From: Pseudomonas sp. HMWF021
GTDB lineage: Bacteria > Pseudomonadota > Gammaproteobacteria > Pseudomonadales > Pseudomonadaceae
Reading direction: 5' to 3'
Assembly (NCBI RefSeq): GCF_003061005.1
Contig: NZ_QAIK01000017.1
Span: 1 to 64,000, forward strand
DNA length: 64,000 nucleotides
Part shown: one piece after another, positions 10,472-19,954 of the stretch
Layout of the letters: each line of letters starts with the position of its first letter
How positions within the stretch are numbered: position 1 is the first letter of the stretch
The notes under the pieces: model-generated
The model's database searches: none
Seen by the model: only the letters and a program-made list of their open reading frames with translations
Told to the model about the DNA's origin: nothing
Made by a program: the position numbers and the translations under genes

Positions 10472-12469
10472 ATGCCTAGCCGTCGTGAGCGTGCCAACGC
10501 CATTCGTGCCCTCAGCATGGATGCCGTGCAAAAAGCCAACAGCGGCCATCCCGGTGCCCCCATGGGTATGGCAGATATCGCCGAAGTGCTTTGGCGCGAC
10601 TACCTCAAGCACAACCCGAGCAATCCATCGTTCGCCGACCGTGACCGCTTCGTGCTGTCCAACGGCCACGGTTCGATGTTGATCTACTCGCTGCTGCACC
10701 TGACCGGTTACGACCTGTCGATCGACGACCTCAAGCAGTTCCGTCAACTGCACAGCCGCACCCCGGGCCACCCGGAATTCGGCTACACCCCGGGCGTCGA
10801 GACCACCACCGGCCCGTTGGGTCAGGGCCTGGCCAACGCCGTCGGCTTCGCGCTGGCAGAAAAGGTTCTGGGCGCGCAGTTCAACCGTCCTGGCCACAAC
10901 ATCGTTGACCACCACACCTACGTGTTCCTCGGTGATGGCTGCATGATGGAAGGCATTTCCCACGAAGTCGCTTCCCTGGCCGGTACGCTGGGCCTGGGCA
11001 AGCTGATCGCCTTCTACGATGACAACGGCATCTCCATCGACGGCGAAGTCGAAGGCTGGTTCACCGATGACACCCCGAAGCGTTTCGAATCCTACAACTG
11101 GCAGGTGATCCGCAACGTCGACGGGCACGATCCGGAAGAGATCAAGACCGCCATCGAGACCGCACGCAAGAGCCCGCTGCCGACCCTGATCTGCTGCAAG
11201 ACCACCATCGGTTTCGGTTCGCCGAACAAGCAGGGCAAGGAAGATTGCCACGGCGCCCCACTGGGTGACGCGGAAATCGCCCTGACCCGTCAGGCGCTGA
11301 ACTGGAACTACGGCCCGTTCGAAATCCCGGCCGACATCTATGCCGAGTGGGATGCCAAGGAAAAAGGTCGCGCTGCCGAAGCCGAGTGGGATCAGCGTTT
11401 CGCTGCCTACTCCGCCGCGTTCCCGACCGAAGCCAACGAGCTGATCCGTCGTCTGAGCGGCGAACTGCCGGCTGACTTCGCCGAAAAAGCCTCGGCCTAC
11501 ATCGCTGAAGTGGCGGCCAAGGGCGAAACCATCGCCAGCCGTAAAGCCAGCCAGAACACCCTGAACGCGTTCGGCCCGCTGCTGCCGGAACTGCTCGGCG
11601 GTTCGGCTGACCTGGCCGGTTCCAACCTGACCCTGTGGAAAGGTTGCAAGGGCGTCAATGCTGAAGACGCCAGCGGCAACTACATGTACTACGGTGTGCG
11701 CGAATTCGGCATGACCGCGATCATGAACGGCGTATCCCTGCACGGCGGCCTGGTGCCTTACGGCGCGACCTTCCTGATGTTCATGGAATATGCGCGCAAC
11801 GCCGTGCGCATGTCGGCGCTGATGAAGAAGCGTGTGATCCACGTCTACACCCACGACTCCATCGGTCTGGGCGAAGACGGCCCGACGCACCAGCCGATCG
11901 AACAACTGACCAGCCTGCGCACCACGCCGAACCTCGACACCTGGCGTCCAGCCGATGCCGTTGAATCGGCAGTGGCCTGGAAAAACGCGCTGGAGCGTAA
12001 GGACGGCCCATCGGCACTGATCTTCTCGCGTCAGAACCTGCAGCACCAGGAACGCGATGCCGGCCAGATCGCCGACATCAGCCGTGGTGGCTACGTGTTG
12101 AAGGATTGCGCAGGCGAGCCTGAGCTGATCCTGATCGCCACCGGTTCGGAAGTCGGTCTGGCCGTTCAGGCCTACGACAAGCTGACCGAACAAGGCCGCA
12201 AGGTGCGCGTGGTTTCCATGCCTTGCACCAGCGTGTTCGACGCTCAGGACGCCGGCTACAAGCAATCGGTGCTGCCGTTGCAGGTCAGCGCCCGTATCGC
12301 GATCGAAGCGGCTCACGCCGACTTCTGGTTCAAGTACGTGGGCCTGGAAGGCCGCGTGATCGGCATGACCACCTACGGTGAGTCGGCTCCGGCTTCGGCA
12401 CTGTTCGAAGAGTTCGGCTTCACCCTGGACAACATCCTGGGTCAGGCTGAAGAGCTGCTGGAAGACTAA
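10472..12469 (+). CDS. tkt: Transketolase
   Basis: A 665-aa thiamine-diphosphate enzyme of the non-oxidative pentose phosphate pathway, moving two-carbon ketol units between sugar phosphates. The ThDP/Mg motif is [13 protein letters not shown] followed by the IAFYDDNG strand; the transketolase motif [13 protein letters not shown] is in the pyrimidine-binding domain, and a C-terminal transketolase domain completes it. The ribosome binding site CAGGAG precedes the ATG. It begins the tkt-epd-pgk-lipoproteins-fba cluster. Confidence 0.97.
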   Translation: MPSRRERANAIRALSMDAVQKANSGHPGAPMGMADIAEVLWRDYLKHNPSNPSFADRDRFVLSNGHGSMLIYSLLHLTGYDLSIDDLKQFRQLHSRTPGHPEFGYTPGVETTTGPLGQGLANAVGFALAEKVLGAQFNRPGHNIVDHHTYVFLGDGCMMEGISHEVASLAGTLGLGKLIAFYDDNGISIDGEVEGWFTDDTPKRFESYNWQVIRNVDGHDPEEIKTAIETARKSPLPTLICCKTTIGFGSPNKQGKEDCHGAPLGDAEIALTRQALNWNYGPFEIPADIYAEWDAKEKGRAAEAEWDQRFAAYSAAFPTEANELIRRLSGELPADFAEKASAYIAEVAAKGETIASRKASQNTLNAFGPLLPELLGGSADLAGSNLTLWKGCKGVNAEDASGNYMYYGVREFGMTAIMNGVSLHGGLVPYGATFLMFMEYARNAVRMSALMKKRVIHVYTHDSIGLGEDGPTHQPIEQLTSLRTTPNLDTWRPADAVESAVAWKNALERKDGPSALIFSRQNLQHQERDAGQIADISRGGYVLKDCAGEPELILIATGSEVGLAVQAYDKLTEQGRKVRVVSMPCTSVFDAQDAGYKQSVLPLQVSARIAIEAAHADFWFKYVGLEGRVIGMTTYGESAPASALFEEFGFTLDNILGQAEELLED

Positions 12470-12504
12470 GCAGTACGAATGCGGTAGCCCCGGCTGCCGC
12501 GTTC

Positions 12505-12595
12505 CCCTGTAGGAGCTGCCGGAGGCTGCGATCTTTTGATCTTGATCTAAAAACAGGATCAAAAGATCGCAGCCTTCGGCAGCTCCTACATGGGG
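12505..12595. repeat. REPIN-like inverted repeat, family A
   Basis: Inverted pair of the GTAGGAGCTGCCG unit between tkt and epd. Its arms differ slightly (GCCGGAGG versus GCCGAAGG), showing independent drift of the halves. Confidence 0.88.
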
Positions 12596-12627
12596 TTGTG
12601 TTGTTAGCGAATACTATCGAGAACCCC

Positions 12628-13686
12628 ATGCCTCAACCGCGTCCCTACAAAGTTGCACTCAACGGCTACGGCCGGATTGGTCGTTGCGTCTTGCGTGCGT
12701 TGTTCGAGCGAGGCTCGACGGCAGGGTTTGAAATTGTCGCGATCAACGATCTGGCCGACATGGCCAGCATCGAATACCTGACACGCTTCGACTCCACCCA
12801 CGGCCGCTTTCCCGGCGAAGTGCGAGTAGACGGCGATTGTCTGCATATTAATGGCGACTGCGTGAAGGTCCTGCGCAGTGCCACCCCCGAAGGCATCGAC
12901 TGGGCGGCGCTAGGCGTCGACCTGGTGCTCGAATGCTCCGGCGCTTACCACACTCGCGAAGACGGCCAGCGGTTCCTCGACGCCGGCGCGCCACGGGTGC
13001 TGTTCTCGCAGCCGATGGCCAGCGAGGCGGATGTCGACGCCACCATCGTCTACGGCGTCAATCAGGATTGCCTGACCGGCGCCGAACTGCTGGTATCCAA
13101 CGCCTCCTGCACCACCAATTGCGGTGTGCCGCTGTTGCGTCTGCTGGACAAGGCGATCGGCCTGGATTACGTGTCGATCACCACGATTCACTCGGCAATG
13201 AACGATCAGCCGGTGATCGACGCCTATCACCACGAAGACCTGCGCCGCACCCGTTCGGCGTTCCAGTCGGTGATCCCGGTGTCCACTGGTCTGGCGCGTG
13301 GTATCGAGCGCCTGCTGCCGGAACTTGCCGGGCGAATTCAGGCCAAAGCCGTACGCGTGCCGACGGTCAACGTGTCCTGCCTCGACATCACGATGCAGAC
13401 CGCCACCGCGACCGATGCCAACGAGGTCAACCGGATCCTGCGCGAGGCCGCCACCAGCGGCCCGCTCAAGGGCCTGCTGGCCTACACCGAGTTGCCGCAC
13501 GCCAGCTGTGATTTCAACCATGACCCACATTCGGCCATCGTCGATGCCAGTCAGACCCGTGTTTCCGGCCCCAAACTGGTGAACATCCTGGCCTGGTTCG
13601 ACAACGAATGGGGTTTTGCCAACCGAATGCTGGACGTTGCAGAACACTATCTGCAAACAGCGATTTCAAAAAAACCTGCTCTCTAA
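12628..13686 (+). CDS. epd: D-erythrose-4-phosphate dehydrogenase
   Basis: A 352-aa GAPDH-family enzyme. The Rossmann motif is NGYGRIGR (residues 12-19) and the catalytic Cys is in SNASCTTNC (Cys161); the C-terminal [14 protein letters not shown] is family-typical. The position between tkt and pgk matches epd, which oxidises erythrose-4-phosphate to 4-phosphoerythronate for pyridoxal phosphate synthesis; a GAPDH role cannot be fully excluded from sequence alone. The ATG at 12628 begins the Rossmann fold; upstream in-frame codons run into the REP element. Confidence 0.92.
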   Translation: MPQPRPYKVALNGYGRIGRCVLRALFERGSTAGFEIVAINDLADMASIEYLTRFDSTHGRFPGEVRVDGDCLHINGDCVKVLRSATPEGIDWAALGVDLVLECSGAYHTREDGQRFLDAGAPRVLFSQPMASEADVDATIVYGVNQDCLTGAELLVSNASCTTNCGVPLLRLLDKAIGLDYVSITTIHSAMNDQPVIDAYHHEDLRRTRSAFQSVIPVSTGLARGIERLLPELAGRIQAKAVRVPTVNVSCLDITMQTATATDANEVNRILREAATSGPLKGLLAYTELPHASCDFNHDPHSAIVDASQTRVSGPKLVNILAWFDNEWGFANRMLDVAEHYLQTAISKKPAL

Positions 13687-13712
13687 GAACAGTTACTCAG
13701 GAAGTGCGACCC

Positions 13713-14876
13713 ATGACCGTGTTGAAGATGTCCGACCTCGATCTGCAAGGTAAGCGCGTATTGATCCGCGAAGACCTCAACGTCCCAGTCAAGGACGGTG
13801 TTGTCACCAGCGATGCGCGTATCCTGGCTTCGCTGCCGACCATCAAGCTGGCCCTGGAAAAAGGCGCGGCGGTGATGGTGTGTTCGCACCTGGGCCGTCC
13901 GACCGAAGGCGAGTTCTCCGCCGAGAACAGCCTCAAGCCAGTCGCCGACTACCTGAGCAAGGCCCTGGGCCGCGACGTGCCGCTGGTGGCCGATTACCTG
14001 GGCGGTGTTGACGTCAAGGCCGGCGACATCGTGCTGTTCGAAAACGTGCGCTTCAACAAGGGCGAGAAAAAGAACGCCGATGACCTGGCTCAGCAATACG
14101 CCGCCCTGTGCGACGTGTTCGTGATGGACGCTTTCGGCACCGCACACCGCGCTGAAGGTTCGACGCATGGTGTGGCCAAGTTCGCCAAAGTCGCCGCTGC
14201 TGGCCCGCTGCTGGCGGCTGAGCTGGAGGCACTGGGCAAGGCGCTGGGCGCACCGGCCAAGCCGATGGCGGCCATCGTTGCCGGCTCCAAGGTCTCGACC
14301 AAACTCGACGTGCTCAACAGCCTGAGCCAGATCTGCGATCAACTGATCGTCGGCGGCGGCATCGCCAACACCTTCCTGGCGGCTGCTGGTCACCCGGTCG
14401 GCAAGTCGCTGTACGAGCCGGACCTGCTCGACACCGCGCGCGCCATCGCTGCCAAGGTCAGCGTGCCGCTGCCGGTGGACGTGGTCGTTGCCAAGGAATT
14501 CGCCGAAAGCGCCGAAGCCACCGTCAAGCTGATCGCTGACGTTGCCGCTGACGACATGATCCTGGATATCGGCCCGCAAACCGCAGCCAACTTCGCCGAA
14601 CTGCTGAAATCGTCGAAAACCATTCTGTGGAACGGCCCGGTCGGCGTGTTCGAATTCGACCAGTTCGGCAACGGCACCAAAGTGCTGGCCCAGGCCATCG
14701 CAGACAGCGCCGCATTCTCCATTGCCGGCGGTGGCGACACCCTGGCGGCCATCGATAAATATGGCGTGGCCGAGCAAATCTCCTACATTTCCACCGGTGG
14801 CGGCGCGTTCCTCGAATTCGTCGAAGGCAAGGTGCTGCCAGCCGTTGAAGTCCTGGAAAGCCGGGCCAAGGCCTGA
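13713..14876 (+). CDS. pgk: Phosphoglycerate kinase
   Basis: A 387-aa glycolytic enzyme transferring phosphate between 1,3-bisphosphoglycerate and ADP. The signature [15 protein letters not shown] is at the N-terminus, with [11 protein letters not shown] and the nucleotide-binding [10 protein letters not shown] in the C-terminal domain. It starts 26 bp after epd, so it is in the same operon. Length is standard. Confidence 0.97.
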   Translation: MTVLKMSDLDLQGKRVLIREDLNVPVKDGVVTSDARILASLPTIKLALEKGAAVMVCSHLGRPTEGEFSAENSLKPVADYLSKALGRDVPLVADYLGGVDVKAGDIVLFENVRFNKGEKKNADDLAQQYAALCDVFVMDAFGTAHRAEGSTHGVAKFAKVAAAGPLLAAELEALGKALGAPAKPMAAIVAGSKVSTKLDVLNSLSQICDQLIVGGGIANTFLAAAGHPVGKSLYEPDLLDTARAIAAKVSVPLPVDVVVAKEFAESAEATVKLIADVAADDMILDIGPQTAANFAELLKSSKTILWNGPVGVFEFDQFGNGTKVLAQAIADSAAFSIAGGGDTLAAIDKYGVAEQISYISTGGGAFLEFVEGKVLPAVEVLESRAKA

Positions 14877-14910
14877 GGCCGCCCGTTTGGCCAGGCAAAG
14901 GAGTGTTCAC

Positions 14911-15132
14911 ATGGTCAAGTCGTTAGCGCTGTTGTTGCTGACCGGTACGCTGGCGGCCTGCGGGAGTAACCCGAAGGCCGAGGCCACGCCTGCGCCGGAT
15001 GCGGCACAGAAAGGCTGCTATCAGGCCGACTGGCAGGCCGAAACCAACCCGGTGCTGAACAAGCGCTCGGGGCCGGACGGCCTGGACAAATACGAGACGC
15101 AAACCCCGGCCAAGGAACATGGTTGTCCTTGA
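14911..15132 (+). CDS. Small putative lipoprotein
   Basis: A 73-aa protein with a lipoprotein signal (LLLLTGTLAACGS, lipidated Cys about residue 17) and a short Ala/Pro/Lys-rich mature part with two Cys. GGCAAAGGAG gives a good ribosome binding site before the ATG at 14911. It lies 34 bp after pgk inside the operon. Function unknown; no recognised domain. Confidence 0.8.
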   Translation: MVKSLALLLLTGTLAACGSNPKAEATPAPDAAQKGCYQADWQAETNPVLNKRSGPDGLDKYETQTPAKEHGCP

Positions 15133-15189
15133 CCGGTCTGACTCTTTAACGCAGGGCTGGCGGCGTTGGCTGTCAGTCGAGGAACACGG

Positions 15190-15522
15190 ATGAAAGGCTT
15201 GATCGCCATTGCGGCGTTGGCATTGTTGGGCGGTTGCGCGCAGATGAACCTGTTTCAGTCGTCCGCGCCTGCGGACAACTGGACCACCTGGACCTGCGAC
15301 AGCCAGGCCAAAGTGCTGTGGCGCTACGCCGATGCCGGCCAGAAGGAAGTCGATGTACGGCTGGGCGGCGGTGATCAGGTCTATCGCCTGAAAGAAGAGC
15401 CGGGCGCCTCGGGCGTGCTGTACAGCGACGGCATGCTGGCGTTTCACGTCAAGGGTGACGAAGGCCTGGTGTACTGGGTCGCCACCAATGACCTGATTGG
15501 CCGCGGCTGCAAGGCCGAGTAA
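15190..15522 (+). CDS. MliC-family (c-type lysozyme inhibitor-like) lipoprotein
   Basis: A 110-aa protein with a lipobox (ALLGGCAQ, Cys about residue 17) and a small beta-rich mature domain. The order W-x-C at about 37-38, a YRL strand, then GASGVLYSDG and a C-terminal GRGC resembles MliC/PliC inhibitors, whose SG-x-x-Y loop inserts into the lysozyme active site. It should sit in the outer membrane facing the periplasm. It follows the other lipoprotein gene by 57 bp. Confidence 0.72.
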   Translation: MKGLIAIAALALLGGCAQMNLFQSSAPADNWTTWTCDSQAKVLWRYADAGQKEVDVRLGGGDQVYRLKEEPGASGVLYSDGMLAFHVKGDEGLVYWVATNDLIGRGCKAE

Positions 15523-15542
15523 TTGCAACACCGCAGGCCCAT

Positions 15543-15632
15543 TGTAGGAGTGAGCCTGCTCGCGATAGCGGTATGACAGTCGCTGCAATATTGATTGCAA
15601 GATGGCTATCGCGAGCAGGCTCACTCCTACAA
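15543..15632. repeat. REPIN-like inverted repeat, family D
   Basis: Inverted arms with TGTAGGAGTGAGCCTGCTCG and CGCGATAGC, a REP variant seen only once in the window. It separates the MliC-like gene from fba. Confidence 0.87.
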
Positions 15633-15774
15633 GGGTTCTGCGTAGTTCTTGAGAATTTGCTTTATCGAATCACCAGACCGGGCCTCAACCCCCGATCTGC
15701 AATCACTTGAATAGCCGCCGCCGCTCCGGCAGGCTGGCACGATTAACGACCCTCAACCGGGAGAGACACACACA

Positions 15775-16839
15775 ATGGCACTTATCAGCATGCGCCAGAT
15801 GCTGGACCACGCAGCCGAGTTCGGCTACGGCGTTCCAGCCTTCAACGTCAACAACCTTGAGCAGATGCGCGCCATCATGGAAGCCGCTGACAAGACTGAC
15901 TCCCCGGTGATCGTCCAGGCTTCGGCCGGCGCCCGTAAATACGCCGGCGCGCCGTTCCTGCGTCACCTGATCCTGGCCGCGATCGAAGAATTCCCGCACA
16001 TCCCGGTGTGCATGCACCAGGATCACGGCACCAGCCCTGACGTCTGCCAGCGCTCCATCCAGCTGGGCTTCAGCTCGGTCATGATGGACGGCTCCCTGGG
16101 CGAAGACGGCAAGACCCCGACCGACTACGAATACAACGTGCGCGTTACCCAACAAACCGTCGCCATGGCTCACGCCTGCGGTGTTTCGGTTGAAGGCGAG
16201 CTGGGTTGCCTGGGTTCGCTGGAAACCGGCATGGCCGGTGAAGAAGACGGCATCGGCGCCGAAGGCGTTCTGGATCACAGCCAGATGCTGACCGACCCGG
16301 AAGAAGCCGCTGATTTCGTCAAAAAGACCCAGGTCGATGCCCTGGCCATCGCCATCGGCACCAGCCACGGCGCCTACAAGTTCACCAAGCCACCGACCGG
16401 CGACGTGCTGGCGATCGACCGCATCAAGGAAATCCACAAGCGCATCCCGAATACCCACCTGGTGATGCACGGCTCCTCCTCCGTGCCACAAGAGTGGCTG
16501 GCGATCATCAACCAGTACGGCGGCGACATCAAAGAAACCTACGGCGTACCGGTTGAGGAAATCGTCGAAGGCATCAAGTACGGCGTACGCAAGGTCAACA
16601 TCGACACCGACCTGCGCCTGGCATCCACCGGCGCCATGCGTCGCCTGATGGCCACCAACCCGAGCGAATTCGACCCACGTAAATTCTTCGGCGCCACCGT
16701 GACGGCGATGCGTGATGTGTGCATCGCCCGTTATGAAGCGTTCGGCACTGCCGGTAACGCTTCGAAGATCAAGCCGATCTCGCTGGAAGCGATGTTCCAG
16801 CGGTATTTGAAGGGTGAGTTGAACGCTAAGGTTAACTAA
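15775..16839 (+). CDS. fba: Fructose-1,6-bisphosphate aldolase, class II
   Basis: A 354-aa zinc-dependent aldolase of the CbbA (Calvin-cycle subtype) family, cleaving fructose-1,6-bisphosphate in the cytoplasm. It shows [11 protein letters not shown] near the N-terminus, the zinc-binding CMHQDHG motif, DGSLGEDG, and [11 protein letters not shown] near the C-terminus. It is the last gene of the tkt-epd-pgk group, though a REP element and 250 bp separate it from the lipoprotein genes, so it may have its own promoter. Confidence 0.97.
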   Translation: MALISMRQMLDHAAEFGYGVPAFNVNNLEQMRAIMEAADKTDSPVIVQASAGARKYAGAPFLRHLILAAIEEFPHIPVCMHQDHGTSPDVCQRSIQLGFSSVMMDGSLGEDGKTPTDYEYNVRVTQQTVAMAHACGVSVEGELGCLGSLETGMAGEEDGIGAEGVLDHSQMLTDPEEAADFVKKTQVDALAIAIGTSHGAYKFTKPPTGDVLAIDRIKEIHKRIPNTHLVMHGSSSVPQEWLAIINQYGGDIKETYGVPVEEIVEGIKYGVRKVNIDTDLRLASTGAMRRLMATNPSEFDPRKFFGATVTAMRDVCIARYEAFGTAGNASKIKPISLEAMFQRYLKGELNAKVN

Positions 16840-16862
16840 GCCTTGGCTTTGAACCGCTGATA

Positions 16863-16900
16863 CAAGAAACCCGCCGAGAGGCGGGTTTTTTGTGGGCTGC
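16863..16900. repeat. 38-bp direct repeat, copy 1 (fba terminator)
   Basis: It matches 18433-18470 at 34 of 38 positions, including the terminator stem and the following GTGGGC. The two copies bracket the hipBA module. Confidence 0.8.
16868..16891 (+). terminator. Rho-independent terminator of fba
   Basis: Stem AACCCGCC/GGCGGGTT with a 4-nt loop followed by a T-run, 28 bp after the fba stop. Confidence 0.92.
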
Positions 16901-16921
16901 AATATCTGCGTGCAGTTGTAA

Positions 16922-18121
16922 CTATCCAAAAGTCAGAGCAAATGGCGCTGCTGATTGCTTGATGGCAGTGAACACGTGAGGCGCCTGTTCCCGATACTGA
17001 GAATGGCGCTTGAGCACCTTCTCAACAGAGATGAGCAACTTCTGAATGCGCTCTCTGGGCTTCTCGATTTCACAGGTATGAGCAAACTCCAGCAATCCTT
17101 GTCGTGAAGCGAACATTGACTTGTTACCCGCCAGATCCAGCGCCAAAACATCTTCCGGGATATAGGCCGTGGTATTGACGATGTCATAAGCCGGAGCCAA
17201 GCGTGCATCCCGTTGCGTCGGTTCGGAATAGAGCAAGCCGAAATTCTTCAAATGAGCGTCGCCATTGCCGACGATGCAACTCAGGGCAACGCTATCGAAG
17301 AGTTGATCGAGGGACGTGCGCAAGTGTATCGCCGGGCAAAATACTCGAACTGCCTTCGCGATGGCTGCATAACTTTTGCTGTACTTCTGAGTGGCCGACA
17401 GCCCCATCAACACGGCCATGTCTTCAAAACCGATCGGGTTGAGCTGATCGTCGCGATCAAAGCGGCGCATGACAAATAGCTTGGCGTTGTCGGAAAGGTA
17501 AAACGGCGGAACGGGAATGCCCGCGTCTTTTGCCATGGACATACACAGGAATTCGTTGATCGCCAGGCCCGGGAATTCGTCTCTGCCACTTTTGATGATC
17601 AGGTCCGAGGTTTTGGATGTCACTCGTGGCAACTCTACCTCTTGTCGTTCTGGCACCAGCAATTTGGGTTGAACACCTGAAATGCCTGCCCGCAGGATGT
17701 AGCGATCAAGCATGTCGGCGAAGATATCTTCCGTGCCGTCCCACGTGAGAATCTCTTCGAGTTTCTCTCCCGGAAATTCTTGCTCCTGCAACAAGGCATC
17801 CACGGTTTCAGAGCGTACGTGAACCCTGCCAATGGGCGATGTGCTGCCGGAGAGCGCCAGTAGCAACATTGGGTCGACGTTGACTGTCTTGGCCAAGCGA
17901 TTGCGTAACTGCTCCAGCACATAGCCTTCTGGTAGGTTCATTTGAAAAACAGGATGCATTTCGCGCCGACGAAATTCGTCATGCCGTACAGGCATCGAGA
18001 GGCTGATGGCCATTTTTGGCGATGCATCTTCGCGATAACGAAAAGTGAAATCCTCGGCGTTGCTGAAAAGTCTGCCGCTGTTACCTTGTGGGGTGCTGAC
18101 TTGAAGAGAGGCCATTTTCAT
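16922..18121 (-). CDS. hipA: HipA-family serine/threonine kinase toxin
   Basis: A 399-aa full-length HipA: N-terminal HipA_N-type subdomain (about residues 10-115) and C-terminal kinase. The ATP/phosphate loop is SGVQPKLL (148-155), the ATP-binding Lys lies in DLIIKSG, the catalytic loop is GNGDAHLKN with Asp288 and Asn293, and the metal-binding Asp313 is in AYDIVNT; all key residues are intact. HipA toxins phosphorylate glutamyl-tRNA synthetase in E. coli; the target here is unknown. The start overlaps hipB by 4 bp (ATGA). Base composition is visibly less GC-rich than in neighbouring genes, suggesting acquisition. Confidence 0.92.
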   Translation of the reverse strand: MKMASLQVSTPQGNSGRLFSNAEDFTFRYREDASPKMAISLSMPVRHDEFRRREMHPVFQMNLPEGYVLEQLRNRLAKTVNVDPMLLLALSGSTSPIGRVHVRSETVDALLQEQEFPGEKLEEILTWDGTEDIFADMLDRYILRAGISGVQPKLLVPERQEVELPRVTSKTSDLIIKSGRDEFPGLAINEFLCMSMAKDAGIPVPPFYLSDNAKLFVMRRFDRDDQLNPIGFEDMAVLMGLSATQKYSKSYAAIAKAVRVFCPAIHLRTSLDQLFDSVALSCIVGNGDAHLKNFGLLYSEPTQRDARLAPAYDIVNTTAYIPEDVLALDLAGNKSMFASRQGLLEFAHTCEIEKPRERIQKLLISVEKVLKRHSQYREQAPHVFTAIKQSAAPFALTFG

Positions 18122-18369
18122 TCGAATAAATCCCCAAGCTCTTCAAGGGTTGGCATCGTTGCTGGAACCACCGAGAGTTCGCAGTCCAGAGCAGCCAAAA
18201 CGCGCGCATAAGCGATCATGCCGACAGAAAGGGTACCTTTCTCCACCGCGATGACTTTGTATCTTGTCAGTCCCGCCAGATCGGCAAGCTGCGCCTGCGT
18301 CAGGCCACGATTTATACGTTTCTCTCGTAATTGAATGCCGAGACGGCCGATCAATAGAGTGTGATCCAT
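18118..18369 (-). CDS. hipB: HipB-family antitoxin, XRE helix-turn-helix
   Basis: An 83-aa protein with an XRE/Cro HTH at about residues 10-62 (GLTQAQLADLAGLTRYKVIAVEKG). It precedes and overlaps hipA, the standard antitoxin-toxin order. It should bind HipA and repress the operon. The upstream 60 bp hold imperfect inverted arms (TTGTGCTAC near 18372 and GTAGCG...GCGCAA at about 18402-18415) that could be operator half-sites. Confidence 0.9.
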   Translation of the reverse strand: MDHTLLIGRLGIQLREKRINRGLTQAQLADLAGLTRYKVIAVEKGTLSVGMIAYARVLAALDCELSVVPATMPTLEELGDLFE

Positions 18370-18432
18370 GTTGTGCTACCGTAACAATTTGAAGTCAATG
18401 TAGCGTATGCGCAACATTTAATCCATTTGGCT

Positions 18433-18470
18433 CAAGGAACCCGCCGTAAGGCGGGTTTTTTGTGGGCGGC
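18433..18470. repeat. 38-bp direct repeat, copy 2 (orphan terminator)
   Basis: Near-identical to 16863-16900 (34 of 38). It ends at the stop codon of the DUF6124 gene. No plus-strand gene other than fba lies upstream to use its terminator. Confidence 0.8.
18438..18461 (+). terminator. Orphan terminator upstream of hipBA
   Basis: Same AACCCGCC/GGCGGGTT stem with a T-run on the plus strand as the fba terminator; genes on both sides are on the minus strand, so it has no obvious client. Confidence 0.8.
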
Positions 18471-18832
18471 TACTTTTTCAACTCCACATGATCCAGCGCC
18501 TGATTCACCGCCAGTTCACCGAGCATGACGATTTGCGCGATGCCCAGTGCGGTCTTGCGGTGGGATGAGTCGAGGATGGCGGCGAAGTTGTTGAGCATGT
18601 CGGTTGCCGAGCCCAGAGTTTCGCTGGCGTTGGCGAGCAGCGATTCGGTGTCGTACTTCGGGTTGGCGAGGTACATGGGCTCGGGTTTGTTGGTGCTCGC
18701 CATGATGAGGGCGGCGGGATTGAGGTAGTGGTCGAGGGCGCGTTCGGCGGCGTCGTGGAGTTTTTTGGAGTTGAGGGATTCGTAGGGGGAAGCTGGGTCT
18801 GTGTCTGGCGGGTGTGGTGTTGATTTGGTCAT
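18470..18832 (-). CDS. DUF6124 family protein
   Basis: A 120-aa soluble protein with the family-type N-terminus (TPHPPDTDPASPYESLNSKKLHDAAERALDHYL) and a C-terminal helix region IVMLGELAVNQALDHV. These small proteins are common in multiple copies in fluorescent pseudomonads, and no function is established. The start at 18832 is the only one that gives the conserved N-terminus. The ribosome binding site is poor; the 12 nt just before the ATG are complementary to an upstream loop (see the leader entry). Confidence 0.75.
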   Translation of the reverse strand: MTKSTPHPPDTDPASPYESLNSKKLHDAAERALDHYLNPAALIMASTNKPEPMYLANPKYDTESLLANASETLGSATDMLNNFAAILDSSHRKTALGIAQIVMLGELAVNQALDHVELKK

Positions 18833-18972
18833 TTGCTCGAAACCTGATTGGAGTGCCCCCTCTCTGGCTACTAATCAAAGTGGAGGCAACTGTACGCAGG
18901 TTAGTAGACCGGGGTTTCGAGCAAGCCGGCGCACCCGAAGGTGCCCTGCGCACAGTTACCATCAAGCGCAGG
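18833..18972 (-). promoter_or_regulatory. Structured 5' leader of the DUF6124 gene, switch-like
   Basis: Read as the minus-strand transcript. Stem P3 pairs 18945-18960 with 18885-18900 over 16 positions with only two G-U wobbles. Inside it are a hairpin GCACC-UUCG-GGUGC (18931-18944, a stable tetraloop) and a hairpin with CCGG stem (18909-18912/18926-18929). The loop of the latter contains 12 nt (18913-18924) perfectly complementary to the 12 nt directly before the start codon (18833-18844). A 7-bp pairing 18901-18907/18868-18874 is nested within that long-range pairing and is exclusive with P3. The outer arm of P3 can instead pair with 18966-18972. These two sets define an open and a start-occluded fold. 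Confidence 0.6.
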
Positions 18973-19183
18973 TTGCGAAATACCTGACTGACAGATGCTT
19001 GTGCACAAAGCTTGAAACCACAGGCTACTAAACCCGATCACTGGATATCAGTGACGCGAATCAAGTTACCGATGGCCCTCCAGGCGCACAAGCCGGCGGA
19101 TTCTGGCGTAGCCGTAGGTATCCGCGCAAGTTGTTGTAGGCATCGGGAAGTAACCAGGACTCAGCTTAAACACGCACGTTTAA
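18973..19183. other. Intergenic region with a small palindrome, no gene seen
   Basis: No convincing reading frame. A palindrome TCACTG/CAGTGA around GATAT lies at 19038-19054, and GGCTACTAA at 19023-19031 duplicates the P2 arm of the leader at 18866-18874. It probably holds the promoter of the DUF6124 gene. Confidence 0.4.
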
Positions 19184-19275
19184 TGTAGGAGCTGCCGAAG
19201 GCTGCGATCTTTTGATTTTGTCTTTTTAGAATCAAAAACAAGATCAAAAGATCGCAGCCTTCGGCAGCTCCTACA
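19184..19275. repeat. REPIN-like inverted repeat, family A
   Basis: Inverted pair of the GTAGGAGCTGCCG / TGCGATCTTTTG unit, immediately after the alginate lyase gene. Confidence 0.88.
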
Positions 19276-19285
19276 GTGGGGGTGG

Positions 19286-19954
19286 TTATTTGTCGTGGTC
19301 GATGTCGAGTTTGCTGAAGGTGACCTGGCCGCCTTCGCTGGTGTAGCCGGTGTTGTCCTGCACATACACCCCGGCCTTGAAGTACAGCGGTTTGTCGCGC
19401 CAGGTGGCGCTGATCTGTGAATCCCACTGGTAACCTGCCGCGCTCACACCCAGCGCCCCGCCGGGGCTCAAGTGGATGAGGTAGTTGAATTCGTTGTCCA
19501 GTTTGATGCCGGTGGCGAGGGTGATGACGCGGCTTTCCTTGTCGTCGGGGTGCATGCGGACCTTGATCACCAGATTGCCGTTCTGGGTCTTTTCCTTGTA
19601 CTGGTATTCAAGCTTGACCATCGGGCGCTGGCTTTCATAGGCGTGGATCTGGCCGATGACGATCTTGCCGGAGCTGGGCACCTTGTTCACCGCGAGGGTC
19701 GCGCGCAGGGTGTTGTCGGCATCGGGGTAGTACCAGTTGCGCAAGGTGCCGTTGCTGAAGGTTTCGCGCAGTTCGGTGCGCGGGTAGATGGCGTTTTCGG
19801 TTTTCGAGCCGGTCACCGGTGACCAGAAAAACAGCGTGCCGGTGTCGGAATGGAAGTATTGGTCCTTGAAGCCATTCACCAGTTTGGAGGTTTCGACGGT
19901 GTACGGCGGACTGCCGACGGGAACGCTGAGGTTCCAGGTTGCGAGATCGATCAT
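19286..19954 (-). CDS. Polysaccharide lyase family 7 (alginate lyase)
   Basis: A 222-aa single-domain protein with the three PL7 active-site blocks: RTELRE (about residue 64), QIH (about 101) and YFKAGVYVQ (about 190). PL7 enzymes cleave alginate by beta-elimination with a jelly-roll fold. The start at 19954 has a GGAAGA ribosome binding site and gives the usual N-terminus MIDLATWNLSVPVG; there is no signal peptide, as in the similar-size P. aeruginosa PA1167, so its location is uncertain. It stands alone, not in an alginate operon. Confidence 0.87.
   Translation of the reverse strand: MIDLATWNLSVPVGSPPYTVETSKLVNGFKDQYFHSDTGTLFFWSPVTGSKTENAIYPRTELRETFSNGTLRNWYYPDADNTLRATLAVNKVPSSGKIVIGQIHAYESQRPMVKLEYQYKEKTQNGNLVIKVRMHPDDKESRVITLATGIKLDNEFNYLIHLSPGGALGVSAAGYQWDSQISATWRDKPLYFKAGVYVQDNTGYTSEGGQVTFSKLDIDHDK

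Noticed and set aside
10466-12562. A 698-codon open frame opposite tkt
   Set aside because: Composition is that of an antisense shadow; transketolase on the plus strand is fully canonical.
18833-19183. Region before the DUF6124 gene considered as a retron or integron attC site
   Set aside because: No reverse transcriptase or integrase is nearby, and the pairings centre on a start codon, which fits a cis-acting leader better.
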